A DNA stretch of 38,222 nt from an uncultured beta proteobacterium (GCA_903897925.1 CAIUDG010000033.1:1-38222), one strand, 5' to 3'; shown: positions 22,083 to 32,291, counted from the stretch's first letter. The notes: generated from the sequence alone by a model not told the origin. Numbers and translations: made by a program.

Positions 22083-23627
22083 TCATTCCACCGAAAACAG
22101 ATCGACCGCCTGCTTCATGCGTTCGGCCTGTTCGCGCAGGCTGTCGGCGGCACTGGCGCTTTGCTCTACCAGCGCGGCATTTTGCTGGGTCATCTGGTCC
22201 AGACTGGAAATCGACTGGTTCACGCCCAGAATTCCGGCACTCTGTTCCGACGCTGCAAAAGTGATCTCACCAATCACATCGGCCACTTTTTTGACCGACT
22301 GCACAATTTCCTGCATCGTCGCACCCGCCGCCGTCACCAGGCGGGTACCAGACTCGACTTTTTCCACCGAATTGTTGATGAGCCCCTTGATCTCGCGGGC
22401 CGCCTCGGCACTGCGCTGCGCCAGCGAACGCACTTCGCTGGCCACCACGGCAAAGCCCCGGCCTTGAGTGCCGGCACGCGCCGCCTCCACCGCCGCATTC
22501 AATGCCAAGATGTTGGTCTGAAAGGCAATGCCATCAATGACCCCGATGATGTCGCTGATCTTTTTGCTGCTGGCATCGATTTCATGCATCGTCGAGATCA
22601 CCTGGCCCACCACCTCCCCGCCGCGCTGGGCCACCTGCGAAGCGTTGGACGCCAAGGCACTGGCCTGGCGTGCATTGCCGGCACTTTGCGCCACGGTGGA
22701 GGTGAGCTGTTCCATGCAGGCAGCGGTGGCCTGCAGGTTGCTGGCGGCCTGCTCGGTGCGCCGGGCCAGGTCATTGTTGCCATCGGCGATGCGGACACTC
22801 GAATTGGCAATATGGTCACTGCCCTGGTGCACCTCGGCGATCATGCGGCACAAAGACTGGTTCATGCTGGCCAGCGAGTGCAGCAGCTGGCCGAATTCGT
22901 CTTTGCGCTCAACTGTGATGGCATGCCGCAAATCGCCCCGTGCAATGCGCTCGGCGACCTGGTTGGCCTGGGCCAGCGGATTGCGAATCGACGCCACCAG
23001 CCAGGCCGCCCCAGCCATGATCAGAGCGACCACCACGGCCAGCCCGGCCAGCACCATGTTCGTGTTTGCGGCGCGCTGCAAGTCGGTCTGGTTTTGAATC
23101 GCCAGCACCTGTTGTTCGGCCATGGTCACCAGGGTTTGCTGACTCTCCAGGTACGCCATCACCGCCGGCAGATACTGTGCCGCGAAAATCTGCATCGAAA
23201 CTTCGACATGGCCGCTGGCCTTGAGGCCCTGGGCCTTGTCACGCAATGCGATCATGTCGGCGCGCAAGCTGGAAATCCGGTCCAGCTGGGCACGTTCCCC
23301 GGCATCGATGGGCAGGCTTTCCAGGGTTTTCTGCAAGCCCGAAATTTCACGTGTGGTCTCTGCCAGCGGCACCTTGAAGGCCGCCTCCACAGCACCATCC
23401 GCACTCAGCAAAACGGCATGGGTGCGCGCGGCGTTGGTCTGCGTCAGGCCGCTCCAGCGCGTGGCCACCCGAACGATGTGGTTGGCCACCTCTTGGCGGC
23501 TGCGCCCTTCGCTCAAAATCCGGTTGCTGCGCAGCGCCCCCATGCCTGCAATACTTCCCATGAGCAGCAACACCAGCAGAATGAAAAACCATAATTTAGT
23601 GCTGATATTGGAACCGGTGACTGGCAT
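22083..23627 (-). CDS. Methyl-accepting chemotaxis protein, classical periplasmic-sensor type
   Basis: The 514-residue protein has a first membrane segment (about 11-31), a periplasmic helical domain (32-190) of four-helix-bundle type with many Leu, Glu and Gln, and a second segment (about 192-214). HAMP follows (215-268), then a signalling domain with the tip [20 protein letters not shown]. It should sense a periplasmic ligand and regulate CheA. It converges on the other chemoreceptor gene; the two share the signalling tip but differ in architecture. The last residues KQAVDLFSVE do not form the NWETF pentapeptide, so a tethered CheR/CheB site is absent. The ligand is unknown. Confidence 0.9.
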   Translation of the reverse strand: MPVTGSNISTKLWFFILLVLLLMGSIAGMGALRSNRILSEGRSRQEVANHIVRVATRWSGLTQTNAARTHAVLLSADGAVEAAFKVPLAETTREISGLQKTLESLPIDAGERAQLDRISSLRADMIALRDKAQGLKASGHVEVSMQIFAAQYLPAVMAYLESQQTLVTMAEQQVLAIQNQTDLQRAANTNMVLAGLAVVVALIMAGAAWLVASIRNPLAQANQVAERIARGDLRHAITVERKDEFGQLLHSLASMNQSLCRMIAEVHQGSDHIANSSVRIADGNNDLARRTEQAASNLQATAACMEQLTSTVAQSAGNARQASALASNASQVAQRGGEVVGQVISTMHEIDASSKKISDIIGVIDGIAFQTNILALNAAVEAARAGTQGRGFAVVASEVRSLAQRSAEAAREIKGLINNSVEKVESGTRLVTAAGATMQEIVQSVKKVADVIGEITFAASEQSAGILGVNQSISSLDQMTQQNAALVEQSASAADSLREQAERMKQAVDLFSVE

Positions 23628-23731
23628 GTCATGACCTCCAGTTTCTGCGCGGCATCACGCATCCACAGTTATGCCAGCAGCTTCTCCGCGGCTCCACGCA
23701 ATGTGTGCCGCGCTGCAGTTTTAAGACACAA

Positions 23732-24193
23732 TCACAACGGCCAGATGGCCTGCGCCTGCACGGCGCGCAATTGCTCTGCAGACACCAATGCGGGCGCAAT
23801 GTCGGCCAGCGGCCGCAACACAAAGGCGCGCTGGTATATGCGCGGGTGCGGCAAAGTCAGCTCGGCGCTGCACGACTGCGCACTACCATACAGAAGCAAG
23901 TCCAGGTCCAGCGTACGCGGCGCATTGGGGTAAGGTCTTTCACGCCCGGCCTGCTGTTCAATCCGCTGCAGGGCATGCAACAGTTCCAGCGGTGCCAGGG
24001 CGCTGCGCGCCACCAGCACGGCATTGACATAGTCTGGCGCACCGGGCGGCAGCGCTGCACTGCCGTACAAGGGCGAACACTGCAGCACGGCCACCCCGGG
24101 GATGGCGGCAATCGACTGCGTCGCCGCCAGCAGCGTAGCCCGGGCATCGCCGAGATTGGCGCCCAGGCCAATGTAGGCAAGCTGCGCCGGCAT
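23732..24193 (-). CDS. folK: 2-amino-4-hydroxy-6-hydroxymethyldihydropteridine pyrophosphokinase
   Basis: HPPK transfers pyrophosphate from ATP to 6-hydroxymethyl-dihydropterin, the step before dihydropteroate synthase in folate synthesis. The family motifs are clear: AYIGLGANLGD at the N-terminus, SPLYGSA, the pterin/ATP loop RPYPNAPRTLDLDLLLYG and PHPRIYQRAFVLRPL. The length of 153 residues is normal. The gene follows pcnB; the sequence GTGATG gives a start either at GTG 24196 or ATG 24193, overlapping the pcnB TGA, so translation is coupled. The pcnB-folK pairing is common in beta- and gammaproteobacteria. Confidence 0.95.
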   Translation of the reverse strand: MPAQLAYIGLGANLGDARATLLAATQSIAAIPGVAVLQCSPLYGSAALPPGAPDYVNAVLVARSALAPLELLHALQRIEQQAGRERPYPNAPRTLDLDLLLYGSAQSCSAELTLPHPRIYQRAFVLRPLADIAPALVSAEQLRAVQAQAIWPL

Positions 24194-25794
24194 CACTGCG
24201 CGTTGTCGGCTCCGCCGGAAGCGTCCGCGTCACCCGGACGCGCGGCGCCTGTGCGGCGGCGACGGCGGCGCTTGCGCGCCGGTGCGGCATCTTCGGACAC
24301 CGGTTCGGCTGCCGGGCCTGGCGCTGCGCTGCTGGGGCCGGGGCCGGCAACAGCGCTGCCACTGGCTGCATCGCGCTGTGGTGCGGGTGCCCGGTGCACG
24401 CGTGGCGCGCGCGGACGCGCCTGCTGCTCGGCGCGCACCTGGTCCACCATGTCTTGGCGCAAGTTGTCGTCGGCCATGCTGAACTCCTGCCACCAGTCGG
24501 CCAGCAGTTCGTCCACCTCACCGGCATCGGCGCGCAAACGCAGGAAGTCAAAGGCAGCGCGAAACCGTGGCTGTTCGACCATGCCAAAGGCTGCGCTGCC
24601 AGTGCGTTTCTCGAAGCGCGGCTGCATCAGCCAGATTTCGCGCATATCGCCGCCGAGCTTGCCACGCCCGGAAACATCGCCAATGCGCGCATTAAAGGCG
24701 TCGTCAATCGCATCTTGCAAGGCCGGATGGCTGTGCTGGTGCTCGGCCATGCGCCGGGCCCAGGCATCGCGCACATCGGCCCAGACCACGCAGGCCAGCA
24801 GGAAACTCGGCGCCACCGGTTTGCCTTCGCCGACCCGGCGATCGGTGTCTTTCAGGGCCGCGTGTACAAAGGCTTGGTCGGCGCGCTGCACCACCAGGTC
24901 AAGCAGCGGATATATGCCGGTGGCCATGCCCAGCGCGCGCAATTGCTGCACCGAGGCCAGCGCATGGCCGGTTTGCAGCAGTTTGAGCATTTCGTCAAAC
25001 AGACGGCTTTGTGGCACGTCGGCCAACAAGGCCAGCGACTTGTGCAGCGGAGCCGCCGTCTTGGCGTCAAGCGTGAACCCGAGCGGATGCAGCTTGGACG
25101 CAAAACGCAAGGCCCGGATGATGCGCACCGGGTCTTCGCGGTAGCGCGTGGCGGGGTCGCCAATCATGCGCAGGGTGCGGCTGCGCGCATCCTTGAGGCC
25201 CTGGTGGTAGTCGACCACAACCTGCGTCTGCGGGTCGTAATACATGGCGTTGATGGTGAAGTCGCGGCGCACCGCGTCTTCTTCCTGCGGACCCCAGACG
25301 TTGTCGCGCAAGACCCGGCCGCTACTGTCGACCGCATGCTTCATGCCGGCCAACTCGCTCTTGCTGGTTTTTTCATTGCCGGCGACCTGTTCGGCGGCGG
25401 CATTGTCCATGTAGGCGCGGAAGGTGGAAACCTCAATGACTTCGTTGTCGCGCCCGCGTCCGTACACCACGTGCACGATGCGAAAGCGCCGTCCAATGAT
25501 GAAAGCCCGGCGGAACAGCGACTTGACCTGCTCCGGGGTAGCGTTGGTGGCAACGTCAAAGTCTTTCGGGCGCAGGCCCAGCAACAGGTCGCGCACGGCA
25601 CCACCGACGATGTAGGCCTCAAAGCCGGCGTCTTTCAGGGTCCGCACCACATTGCTGGCGCGTTCATCCACCAAGCTGGCGTCAATGCCGTGGCTGCTGG
25701 CCGGAACTTCAACCCGTTTGCCGAATTGGGGTTTGCTGCTGCGGCTGCCCGTGGCGGTCTTGCCCAGCAGTTTGTCGATAAATTTCTTGATCAA
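24193..25794 (-). CDS. pcnB: Poly(A) polymerase I
   Basis: This 533-residue class II nucleotidyltransferase adds 3' poly(A) tails that destabilise RNA. Motifs include AYIVGGAVRDLLLGLRPKDFD with the catalytic D-x-D (DFD) and FRIVHVVYG, then RRDFTINAMYYD, GDPATRYREDPVRIIRALRF and the neck region. The C-terminal tail is very basic (ARKRRRRRRTG) and suited to RNA binding. It also resembles CCA-adding enzymes, but the RRDFTINAM and RYREDPVRIIRA combination with the long basic tail is typical of PcnB. The start is TTG 25794 with AGGAAG 6 bases upstream, beginning MIKKFIDKLLG. It overlaps folK downstream. Confidence 0.93.
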   Translation of the reverse strand: MIKKFIDKLLGKTATGSRSSKPQFGKRVEVPASSHGIDASLVDERASNVVRTLKDAGFEAYIVGGAVRDLLLGLRPKDFDVATNATPEQVKSLFRRAFIIGRRFRIVHVVYGRGRDNEVIEVSTFRAYMDNAAAEQVAGNEKTSKSELAGMKHAVDSSGRVLRDNVWGPQEEDAVRRDFTINAMYYDPQTQVVVDYHQGLKDARSRTLRMIGDPATRYREDPVRIIRALRFASKLHPLGFTLDAKTAAPLHKSLALLADVPQSRLFDEMLKLLQTGHALASVQQLRALGMATGIYPLLDLVVQRADQAFVHAALKDTDRRVGEGKPVAPSFLLACVVWADVRDAWARRMAEHQHSHPALQDAIDDAFNARIGDVSGRGKLGGDMREIWLMQPRFEKRTGSAAFGMVEQPRFRAAFDFLRLRADAGEVDELLADWWQEFSMADDNLRQDMVDQVRAEQQARPRAPRVHRAPAPQRDAASGSAVAGPGPSSAAPGPAAEPVSEDAAPARKRRRRRRTGAARPGDADASGGADNAQ

Positions 25795-25832
25795 AAGATT
25801 CTTCCTAGCGATTCAATGCCTGCCCATTGCAT

Positions 25833-26552
25833 TCAAGCAAAAAGTTGGAGTATGCGCCATCCGCGCTGCCCGGCCAGCGCCAATAGTCTGGCGTCGGGAT
25901 TGGTGGCCACCGGCACCGTGACTTTTTCCAGCAGCGGCAGGTCATTGATGGAGTCGGAATAGAAGGTGCTGTGCACCCGACTCCAGTCCAGTCCGCGCGC
26001 TGCCAGCCAGGCGTCCATGCGCAGCACCTTGCCCTCACGAAACGACGGGATACCACGGATTTCCCCGGTGTACCAGGCGCTGCCGCCCGGCGTTTCGTCG
26101 CGCTCCAGCTCAATCGCAAGCAACTCTTCGACACCAAAGGCCTGGGCAATCGGCCGCGTTACGAACTCATTGGTGGCGGTAATGATCAGCACGGTATCGC
26201 CTTGCGCCTGGTGACCGCGCACCAGCTCCAGCGCCTGCGCCGTGATGCCGGGCAAGACCACGTCCTGCATGAAGCGGGCATGCGCCTGTGCTGCCGCCTG
26301 GGGTCCCTGGCGCCGCACGGCAGCAGTGGCAAAGCGGCAATAGGCCCGGATATCCAGGGTACCGGCCTGGTACTGGGCGTAGAAGGTCTCGTTCTGGCGC
26401 TTGAACTCTTCGGCATCGGTCCAGCCCAGGGCGGTGGTGAACTGGCCCCAGCTGAAATCGGAATCGAACGGCAGCAGGGTGTGGTCTAGGTCAAACAGGG
26501 CCAGCCGCAGCGGCGTGGCAACAGCACCGGACGGCGCACTCGCAGAAGTCAT
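25833..26552 (-). CDS. HAD-superfamily IB phosphatase (SerB-like)
   Basis: The 239-residue protein has the HAD motifs of subfamily IB: FDLDHTLLPFDSD (catalytic aspartates), IITATNEFVTRPIA (motif II Thr) and YSDSINDLPLLE (motif IV Asp pair). The alpha-helical cap lies between motifs I and II. Such proteins dephosphorylate small molecules, for example phosphoserine or histidinol phosphate; which one is not decided by the sequence. In Burkholderiales this gene often sits between pcnB and hda, as here. Its ATG overlaps the hda stop by one base (TAATG), so expression is coupled to hda. Confidence 0.88.
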   Translation of the reverse strand: MTSASAPSGAVATPLRLALFDLDHTLLPFDSDFSWGQFTTALGWTDAEEFKRQNETFYAQYQAGTLDIRAYCRFATAAVRRQGPQAAAQAHARFMQDVVLPGITAQALELVRGHQAQGDTVLIITATNEFVTRPIAQAFGVEELLAIELERDETPGGSAWYTGEIRGIPSFREGKVLRMDAWLAARGLDWSRVHSTFYSDSINDLPLLEKVTVPVATNPDARLLALAGQRGWRILQLFA

Positions 26553-27244
26553 TAATGGTTCTCCATCATGGATCGGATCATCGGAATGGTGATGGCACGC
26601 TGGGTCTGCAAGCTGTAGCCATCCAGCAAGTCAAGCAACTCCATCAGATGGCCCAGATCGCGCGAAAACCGCGTCAGCATGAAATCCATCACCTCGTCGC
26701 CCAGAAACACGCCACGCGCGTCGGCGGCCTGGCGCAGCACGGCGCGCCGTTCCGCCTCGCTGAGCAGCTGCAACTGAAAAATGTGGCCCCAGCCCAGGCG
26801 CGTGCGCAAGTCATCGCGCAGCAACAGCGCCGCCGGTGCCACATCGCCCGCAGCCAGCACCGGGCGCTGCAAGGTCTGGGCGTGCACGAACCAGCGGAAG
26901 GCTTGCTGCTGCTGTTCGGCGGTATACAGATGCACATCGTCGAGCAACACTGCGACCCAGCGTTCATCGAACTCGGGCGCCTGCAGCACCGTGGCATCGA
27001 GCCAGCCGGCGCGTGCACCCTGGGTACGCAAACCTTCACGGGCGGCCTTCAACAGATGGCTTTTGCCGCTGCCGGCAGGGCCCCAGACATAGGTCGGAAC
27101 CGGCGAGCGGTGCGCGCTGCTGGCCTTGTCGCCCAGCCACAGCGCCAGGTGCTGCGCAGCGGCCAGGTTCGGGCCGGCACAGAAATTGGCCAGTGTAGGC
27201 CCGGTAGGCAGCCCGATATCCAGGGCCATTTGCTGCATGCTCAC
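26552..27244 (-). CDS. hda: DnaA regulatory inactivator Hda
   Basis: The 230-residue AAA+ protein is homologous to the central domains of DnaA. With the sliding clamp it stimulates hydrolysis of DnaA-bound ATP after initiation and prevents over-replication. The N-terminus carries a clamp-binding-type motif (QQMALDIGL), then Walker A GPAGSGKSHLL, Walker B VLLDDVHLY and sensor elements (RDLGHLMELLDLLDGYSL). No DNA-binding DnaA domain IV is present, in keeping with Hda. The gene lies between perM and the HAD phosphatase, 3 bases after the perM stop, and probably shares that transcript. Confidence 0.93.
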   Translation of the reverse strand: MSMQQMALDIGLPTGPTLANFCAGPNLAAAQHLALWLGDKASSAHRSPVPTYVWGPAGSGKSHLLKAAREGLRTQGARAGWLDATVLQAPEFDERWVAVLLDDVHLYTAEQQQQAFRWFVHAQTLQRPVLAAGDVAPAALLLRDDLRTRLGWGHIFQLQLLSEAERRAVLRQAADARGVFLGDEVMDFMLTRFSRDLGHLMELLDLLDGYSLQTQRAITIPMIRSMMENH

Positions 27245-27247
27245 AAT

Positions 27248-28330
27248 TCAGCCCTTGTAGAGATGGCTGGCCAGATACACGGCACGCACCCGGCGTACGC
27301 CGACCAGCAACACGGCACTCACCGGCAGTGCCACCAGCACGCCAACCAGGCCAAACAGCTGGCCAAACGCCAGCAAGGCAAAAATCACCGCCAGCGGGTG
27401 CAGGCCGATGCGCTCGCCGACCAGCTTGGGGGTCAGAAAGAAACCCTCCAGCACCTGACCGACGCCGTACACCACGGCCACCATGGCCAGGGCATAGGTC
27501 GGTCCGGCGTTGCCACTGAACTCGAGCAGCCCGGCCACCGTGGCCAACACCAGACCCAGGCCATAACCCAAATAGGGAACGAACACCGCCAGGCCGGTGA
27601 AGACCCCGATGGGCACCGCCAGGTCAAGCCGAAACAGCGCCAGGCCAAGGCTGTAATACACCGCCAGCAAACCCATCACCAGCAACTGGCCACGCAAATA
27701 CTGGCCCAGCACGGCATCGGCGTCGCGCGCGAAATGGTCGGTTGCCGGGCGCAAGTGCGGCGGAATCAAGCCCCGCACCATGGCAATCAGCCGAGGCCAG
27801 TCATGCAGCAAATAAAACAGCACCACCGGCACCAGCACCGCATTGCTGACCAGCGCCAGCGCCACGCTGCCACCGAGCTTGACCGAGGACAACAGGGACA
27901 GCAGGCTTTGCTCGCCATTGGCATTGAGATACTGCTTCACGGCGGCCTGGATGCTTTCACTGTCCAGCACCAGCGGCACGCCCCACTGCGTCAGCAGCGG
28001 CTGCAGCAGCTCGCTGCCGCGCGCCAGCAAGGCCGGCAACTGGGCCCGGATAAGGGGAATTTCCTTGGCCACAATGGGCACCAACAGCAGCGCGATGCCC
28101 AGCACCAGCAGCAAAAACACGCATTCGACACACAACACCAGCAGCATGCGCGGCAGGCGCGTGCGCGTCAGCGCATCCAGGCGTTCCAGCACCGGGGTCA
28201 GGGCATACGCCAGCACCAAGGCCACCACAAAGGGCGCCAGTACCGGGGCGAGTTGCCAGAGCATCAACAGGAAAAGACCCGCTAAAGCGCTCCATGCGGT
28301 AACGGTTTTCTGGGTCGAAGTGAATTGCAT
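27248..28330 (-). CDS. AI-2E/PerM family membrane permease
   Basis: The 360-residue inner-membrane protein has about 7-8 hydrophobic segments (about 11-60 in two helices, 63-88, 150-175, 215-235, 240-265, 275-300, 310-345) and the family's conserved pattern [12 protein letters not shown] and [24 protein letters not shown]. Members are proposed to export small molecules such as AI-2 or ions, with little firm evidence. It is the first gene of the perM-hda-HAD-pcnB-folK set and is divergent from purM, with about 80 bp between them for both promoters. The substrate is unknown. Confidence 0.88.
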   Translation of the reverse strand: MQFTSTQKTVTAWSALAGLFLLMLWQLAPVLAPFVVALVLAYALTPVLERLDALTRTRLPRMLLVLCVECVFLLLVLGIALLLVPIVAKEIPLIRAQLPALLARGSELLQPLLTQWGVPLVLDSESIQAAVKQYLNANGEQSLLSLLSSVKLGGSVALALVSNAVLVPVVLFYLLHDWPRLIAMVRGLIPPHLRPATDHFARDADAVLGQYLRGQLLVMGLLAVYYSLGLALFRLDLAVPIGVFTGLAVFVPYLGYGLGLVLATVAGLLEFSGNAGPTYALAMVAVVYGVGQVLEGFFLTPKLVGERIGLHPLAVIFALLAFGQLFGLVGVLVALPVSAVLLVGVRRVRAVYLASHLYKG

Positions 28331-28411
28331 ACAGAAGTGGCAGTCCTAAGCCTTAAAATCTTGCCAAATTCTATCGGGCATTGTTTGTTGCATTGCCCAA
28401 AGCTTACCTCC

Positions 28412-29455
28412 ATGACCCAATCCACCTCCCCTACCCCCCTTTCCTACAAAGATGCCGGTGTTGATATCGACGCTGGCGACGCCCTGGTCGAGCGCATCAA
28501 GCCACTGGCCAAGAAGACCATGCGCGAGGGCGTGCTGGCCGGCATTGGGGGCTTCGGCGCGCTGTTTGAAGTGCCTAAGCGCTACCGCGAACCGGTGCTG
28601 GTGAGCGGTACCGACGGCGTCGGCACCAAGCTCAAACTGGCGTTTGAATGGAATATGCACGACACGGTGGGCATTGATCTGGTCGCCATGAGCGTCAACG
28701 ACGTGCTGGTGCAAGGCGCCGAGCCGCTGTTTTTCCTGGACTATTTTGCCTGCGGCAAGCTCGACGTCGACACCGCCGCGGCCGTGGTTGGCGGCATCGC
28801 CAAAGGCTGCGAACTGTCCGGCTGCGCCCTGATTGGCGGTGAAACCGCAGAAATGCCTGGCATGTACCCAGCCGGAGAATACGACCTGGCCGGCTTTGCC
28901 GTCGGTGCGGTAGAAAAATCCAAAATCCTGACCGGCGCCGATGTGCAAGCCGGCGACGTGGTGCTCGGCCTGTGCAGCAGCGGCGTGCACTCGAATGGCT
29001 TCAGTCTGGTGCGCAAGTGCTTGGAGCGCGCCGGCGCCAGCGCTCCCGCCACGCTGGACGGCAAACCGCTGCGCCAGGCCCTGATGGAGCCGACCCGGCT
29101 GTATGTCAAATCGGTGCTGAGCGCTCTGGCTGCACATCCGATCAAGGCACTGGCACACATCACCGGTGGCGGTCTGCTGGAGAATATTCCGCGCGTGCTG
29201 CCAGAAGGCACGGCCGCCCACCTGACCAAAGGCAGCTGGCCACAAACCGAACTGTTTGCCTGGCTGCAGCGCACGGCCGGCATCGACGACATCGAAATGA
29301 ACCGCACCTTCAACAACGGCATCGGCATGGTGGTGGTGATTGACGCGGCCCAGGCCGAGGCTTGTGCCGAGACCCTTCGCGGCGCCGGCGAAACCGTCTA
29401 CACCATTGGCCGCATCCAGGCCCGTGGCGACGGTGCTGCGGTGGTGGTGGCCTAA
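28412..29455 (+). CDS. purM: Phosphoribosylformylglycinamidine cyclo-ligase (AIR synthase)
   Basis: The 347-residue enzyme closes the imidazole ring of purines, converting FGAM to AIR with ATP. It shows the PurM fold motifs: [13 protein letters not shown] at the start, [15 protein letters not shown], the catalytic region [18 protein letters not shown] and [12 protein letters not shown], then [16 protein letters not shown] and the ending [15 protein letters not shown] 28412 is chosen because it starts just before the conserved sequence; the frame is open further to 28325 without homology. The stop codon overlaps that of the convergent SirB1-type gene, leaving no room for a separate terminator. 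Confidence 0.95.
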   Translation: MTQSTSPTPLSYKDAGVDIDAGDALVERIKPLAKKTMREGVLAGIGGFGALFEVPKRYREPVLVSGTDGVGTKLKLAFEWNMHDTVGIDLVAMSVNDVLVQGAEPLFFLDYFACGKLDVDTAAAVVGGIAKGCELSGCALIGGETAEMPGMYPAGEYDLAGFAVGAVEKSKILTGADVQAGDVVLGLCSSGVHSNGFSLVRKCLERAGASAPATLDGKPLRQALMEPTRLYVKSVLSALAAHPIKALAHITGGGLLENIPRVLPEGTAAHLTKGSWPQTELFAWLQRTAGIDDIEMNRTFNNGIGMVVVIDAAQAEACAETLRGAGETVYTIGRIQARGDGAAVVVA

Positions 29456-30303
29456 GACCGGGTGCGACGCGGCTCGCCCAGACTGCGGGCGACGGCGTCT
29501 GACCCGGTCAGGCTGCTGGTATGCACCATGTAGCACTCCAGGTCGGCCAGCGCCTGCTCGGTGTTGCCAAGCTCGGCATGCGCCAGGCCACGGTCGCGGT
29601 ACTCGTCCCAGCATTGCGGCAACAGCAGCAGCAAGCGCTCCTGCACCGCCAGCAGGCGATGCCAGTCTTCCTGGGTTTTGTAAATATCCTTCAGATTGCG
29701 CAGCATGCGCGCAATGATGTCGCGCGGGGCCGCCGCTTGCAGATGCGGCCCGAGCGGCACTTCGGCCACTGTGCCGCCCTCGGCGCGCGCGTAAAACGGT
29801 TCCAAGAGCTCGATTAATGCTTCGCGGCCGAGCGACTTGCCGCTCATCGGGTCCAGCACGCTCAAGCCCAGCGGCAACTCCACCTTGACCAGAAAATGGC
29901 CGGGGAAACTGACCCCCGCCACCTTCAGGCCCAGGCCCTGCGCCAGTTCCATCCATAGCAGTGCCAGCGACACCGGAATGCCACGCCGCGTGGACAAAAG
30001 CAAGTGCATGAAACTATTGGCCGGATCGTAATAATCGTTGACGTTGCCGGCAAAGCGCAATTCGTGAAAAAAGAACTGGTTCAGCACGCGCAATTTGTGC
30101 AGCTCCGCCGCGTCCCTCGGCACCCGGCTACGCAGCCGGGCCAGCAACTGATCGACTTCGTCCAGCACGCTCTGCACATCGAGCCCGGGATATTCGTCTT
30201 GCGCCAGACTCACCGCCGCCTCGAACAGGGCGAACTCGCCATCGCTGTGGACCAGCGCGCCGAAGTATCCGAGCGGCGTCGGTGCGGTGCAGGTATACGG
30301 CAT
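29452..30303 (-). CDS. SirB1/transglutaminase-like protein with TPR tail
   Basis: The 283-residue protein belongs to the SirB1 group. It has a catalytic-like transglutaminase-9 domain (about 45-175) with [10 protein letters not shown], the conserved [21 protein letters not shown] and [11 protein letters not shown] followed by LDPMSGK. The C-terminus (about 200-275) forms TPR-like helices ([15 protein letters not shown]). The usual catalytic Cys of transglutaminases is not evident, so it may be a binding protein. In other bacteria it neighbours prfA/prmC or murJ; here it precedes murJ's 3' end with 18 bases between. Its biochemical role is not established. Confidence 0.87.
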   Translation of the reverse strand: MPYTCTAPTPLGYFGALVHSDGEFALFEAAVSLAQDEYPGLDVQSVLDEVDQLLARLRSRVPRDAAELHKLRVLNQFFFHELRFAGNVNDYYDPANSFMHLLLSTRRGIPVSLALLWMELAQGLGLKVAGVSFPGHFLVKVELPLGLSVLDPMSGKSLGREALIELLEPFYARAEGGTVAEVPLGPHLQAAAPRDIIARMLRNLKDIYKTQEDWHRLLAVQERLLLLLPQCWDEYRDRGLAHAELGNTEQALADLECYMVHTSSLTGSDAVARSLGEPRRTRS

Positions 30304-30321
30304 GCGAAACCTCCTGAAGGG

Positions 30322-31887
30322 CTAACGCCGCAGGAATTGTCGCAGGTTCAGGCCGGCAAGCGTTGCCGACCCCAGATACAAGACGGCGGCGCCCAGCAGC
30401 GTGGCGGCCAGCAGCCCGATGCGCTGCAAACTGTGTGCCCGCAGGGCCAGCCAGTCCACCGACTGGGCTGCCCACAGCAGATAGAGCGCCAGCAGCGCAC
30501 TGGCCGCCAGCACCTGCAGGCCAAACCGGCCCCAGCCCGGCTCTGGCCGGAAGGTGCCGCGCCGGATCAGCCCGGTCAGCAGCAGGCCGGCATTGAGCAT
30601 GGCGCCCAGGCCGATCGACAATGACAGACCGGCCACATGGAACAGCGGCACAAACAAGGCATTCATCAGCTGCGTCAGCACCAGCACCAGCATCGCAATG
30701 CGCACCGGCGTCTTGATGTCCTGGTTGGCGTAATAACCCGGCGCCAGCACCTTGATCGCGACAATGCCAAGCAAGCCAGCGGCATAACCCATCAGCGCCA
30801 GGCTGGTCTGCTCCACGTCGGTGGCCTTGAACGCACCATAGTGGTAGAGCACCGCCACCAACGGCCGGGTGAACAGCAACAGCCCGAGCGCTGCCGGCAC
30901 CGTCAACAACACCACTGTGCGCAAGCCCCAGTCGAGCAAGGCGGAATATTGCGCGCCGTTACCGGAGGCCTTGGCGCCGGCCAGTTGCGGCATCAGCACC
31001 ACGCCCAGGGCCACGCCCAGCATGGCGGTGGGGAACTCCATCAGGCGGTCGGCATAGGTCAGCCAGCTGACACTGCCGGTTGGCAGGTGCGAGGCAATCT
31101 GGGTATTGATCAGCAGGGAAATCTGCGCCACGCTGACGCCCAGCAGGGCCGGCAGCATCAGCTTGCCGATGCGCCGGGTCCCCGGATCGCTCAGCGAAGC
31201 CCGCAAATCCGGCACCCGCCAGCCCAGCCGTGGCAGCAGCCCGAGCCGGTGCAAGGCCGGCACCTGCACGCCCAGCTGCAGCACCCCGCCCAGGGCCACA
31301 CCCAGCGCCAGCGCATAAATCGGCTCGATGCCATGCGCACCAAGCCAGGGCGCCCCCAGCCAAGCCGCGCTGATGACCGAAATATTCAGCAACACCGGCG
31401 TGGCCGCCGGCACGGCAAAGCGCTTCCAAGTATTCAATATGCCCGACGACAGGGCCACCATTGACATGAAGCCAATGTAGGGAAACATATAACGCGTCAT
31501 CACCACGGCGCTGTCGTAGCCGTGTGGATTCTGCTGCAGGCCGCTGGCCATGACACAGACCAGCAGCGGCGCCGCCAGCACGCCGAGCACACAGGTCAGC
31601 AACAGCACCCAGGCCAGCACCGTGGCCACATGGTTGATCAGCACCCGGGTTGCGGCGTCGCCATGCTGGCTCTTGCTGGCCGCCAGCACCGGCACAAAGG
31701 CCTGGCTGAAGGCGCCCTCGGCAAACAGGCGACGGAACAGGTTGGGAATGCGGAAGGCGACGTTGAACGCATCCGTCATGGCACTGGCGCCAAACAGCGA
31801 GGCCACCAGCAACTCACGCACCAGGCCGGCAATGCGTGACAGCAGCGTCCAGAGGGACACTGTGGATACAGATTTGATTAAGCTCAC
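30322..31887 (-). CDS. murJ: Lipid II flippase MurJ (MviN)
   Basis: The 521-residue integral membrane protein of the MOP superfamily moves lipid II across the inner membrane for peptidoglycan synthesis. The beginning SVSTVSLWTLLSRIAGLVRE and the motif DAFNVAFRIPNLFRRLFAEGAFSQAF are diagnostic; about 14 membrane helices follow. GTG 31887 is the chosen start, at the conserved SLIKSVSTVS. The frame is open further upstream to 31932 without conserved residues. It is divergent from rpsT, an arrangement found widely in proteobacteria. The SirB1-type gene follows closely and may be co-transcribed. Confidence 0.95.
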   Translation of the reverse strand: MSLIKSVSTVSLWTLLSRIAGLVRELLVASLFGASAMTDAFNVAFRIPNLFRRLFAEGAFSQAFVPVLAASKSQHGDAATRVLINHVATVLAWVLLLTCVLGVLAAPLLVCVMASGLQQNPHGYDSAVVMTRYMFPYIGFMSMVALSSGILNTWKRFAVPAATPVLLNISVISAAWLGAPWLGAHGIEPIYALALGVALGGVLQLGVQVPALHRLGLLPRLGWRVPDLRASLSDPGTRRIGKLMLPALLGVSVAQISLLINTQIASHLPTGSVSWLTYADRLMEFPTAMLGVALGVVLMPQLAGAKASGNGAQYSALLDWGLRTVVLLTVPAALGLLLFTRPLVAVLYHYGAFKATDVEQTSLALMGYAAGLLGIVAIKVLAPGYYANQDIKTPVRIAMLVLVLTQLMNALFVPLFHVAGLSLSIGLGAMLNAGLLLTGLIRRGTFRPEPGWGRFGLQVLAASALLALYLLWAAQSVDWLALRAHSLQRIGLLAATLLGAAVLYLGSATLAGLNLRQFLRR

Positions 31888-31940
31888 CGGCCAAGTGTAG
31901 CCCGAGCGCCGGCATCCGGCACGCTGCGGCATGGCTCTGC

Positions 31941-31946
31941 TATACT
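31941..31946 (+). promoter_or_regulatory. Possible -10 box of the rpsT promoter
   Basis: TATACT lies 46 bases before the rpsT ATG in the short gap between murJ and rpsT. No good -35 hexamer is seen at the right distance, so the call is tentative. Confidence 0.35.
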
Positions 31947-31991
31947 AGCCGGCTTTGCTGACAACATCCTCCAACACAAGGAAACACAATC

Positions 31992-32291
31992 ATGGCATCT
32001 GGTAAGCCGAAGAAAAAGAACCCGCGCCTGGCGTCGGGCCGCAAGCGCGTCCGTCAGGACGTCAAGATCAACGCTGCGAACACCTCGCTGCGTTCCAAAT
32101 ACCGTACCGCCGTCAAGAACGTTGAAAAAGCCGTTCTTGCTGGTGACAAGGTCAAGGCAGCCGAGCTGTTTGGCAAGATGCAAGCCGTGGTCGATACCGT
32201 GGCTGACAAGGGCATCTTCCACAAGAACAAAGCTGCTCGCGACAAGAGCCGTCTGGCCACCAAGGTGAAAGCCTTGGCCCTCGCCGCCTAA
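31992..32291 (+). CDS. rpsT: 30S ribosomal protein S20
   Basis: The 99-residue basic protein binds 16S rRNA in the 30S subunit. Its sequence begins [19 protein letters not shown], near the family start, and ends [17 protein letters not shown], both typical of S20. AAGGAAA precedes the ATG. It is a single-gene unit, divergent from murJ and followed by a strong terminator. In gammaproteobacteria S20 controls its own translation; nothing in this leader proves that here. Confidence 0.97.
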   Translation: MASGKPKKKNPRLASGRKRVRQDVKINAANTSLRSKYRTAVKNVEKAVLAGDKVKAAELFGKMQAVVDTVADKGIFHKNKAARDKSRLATKVKALALAA

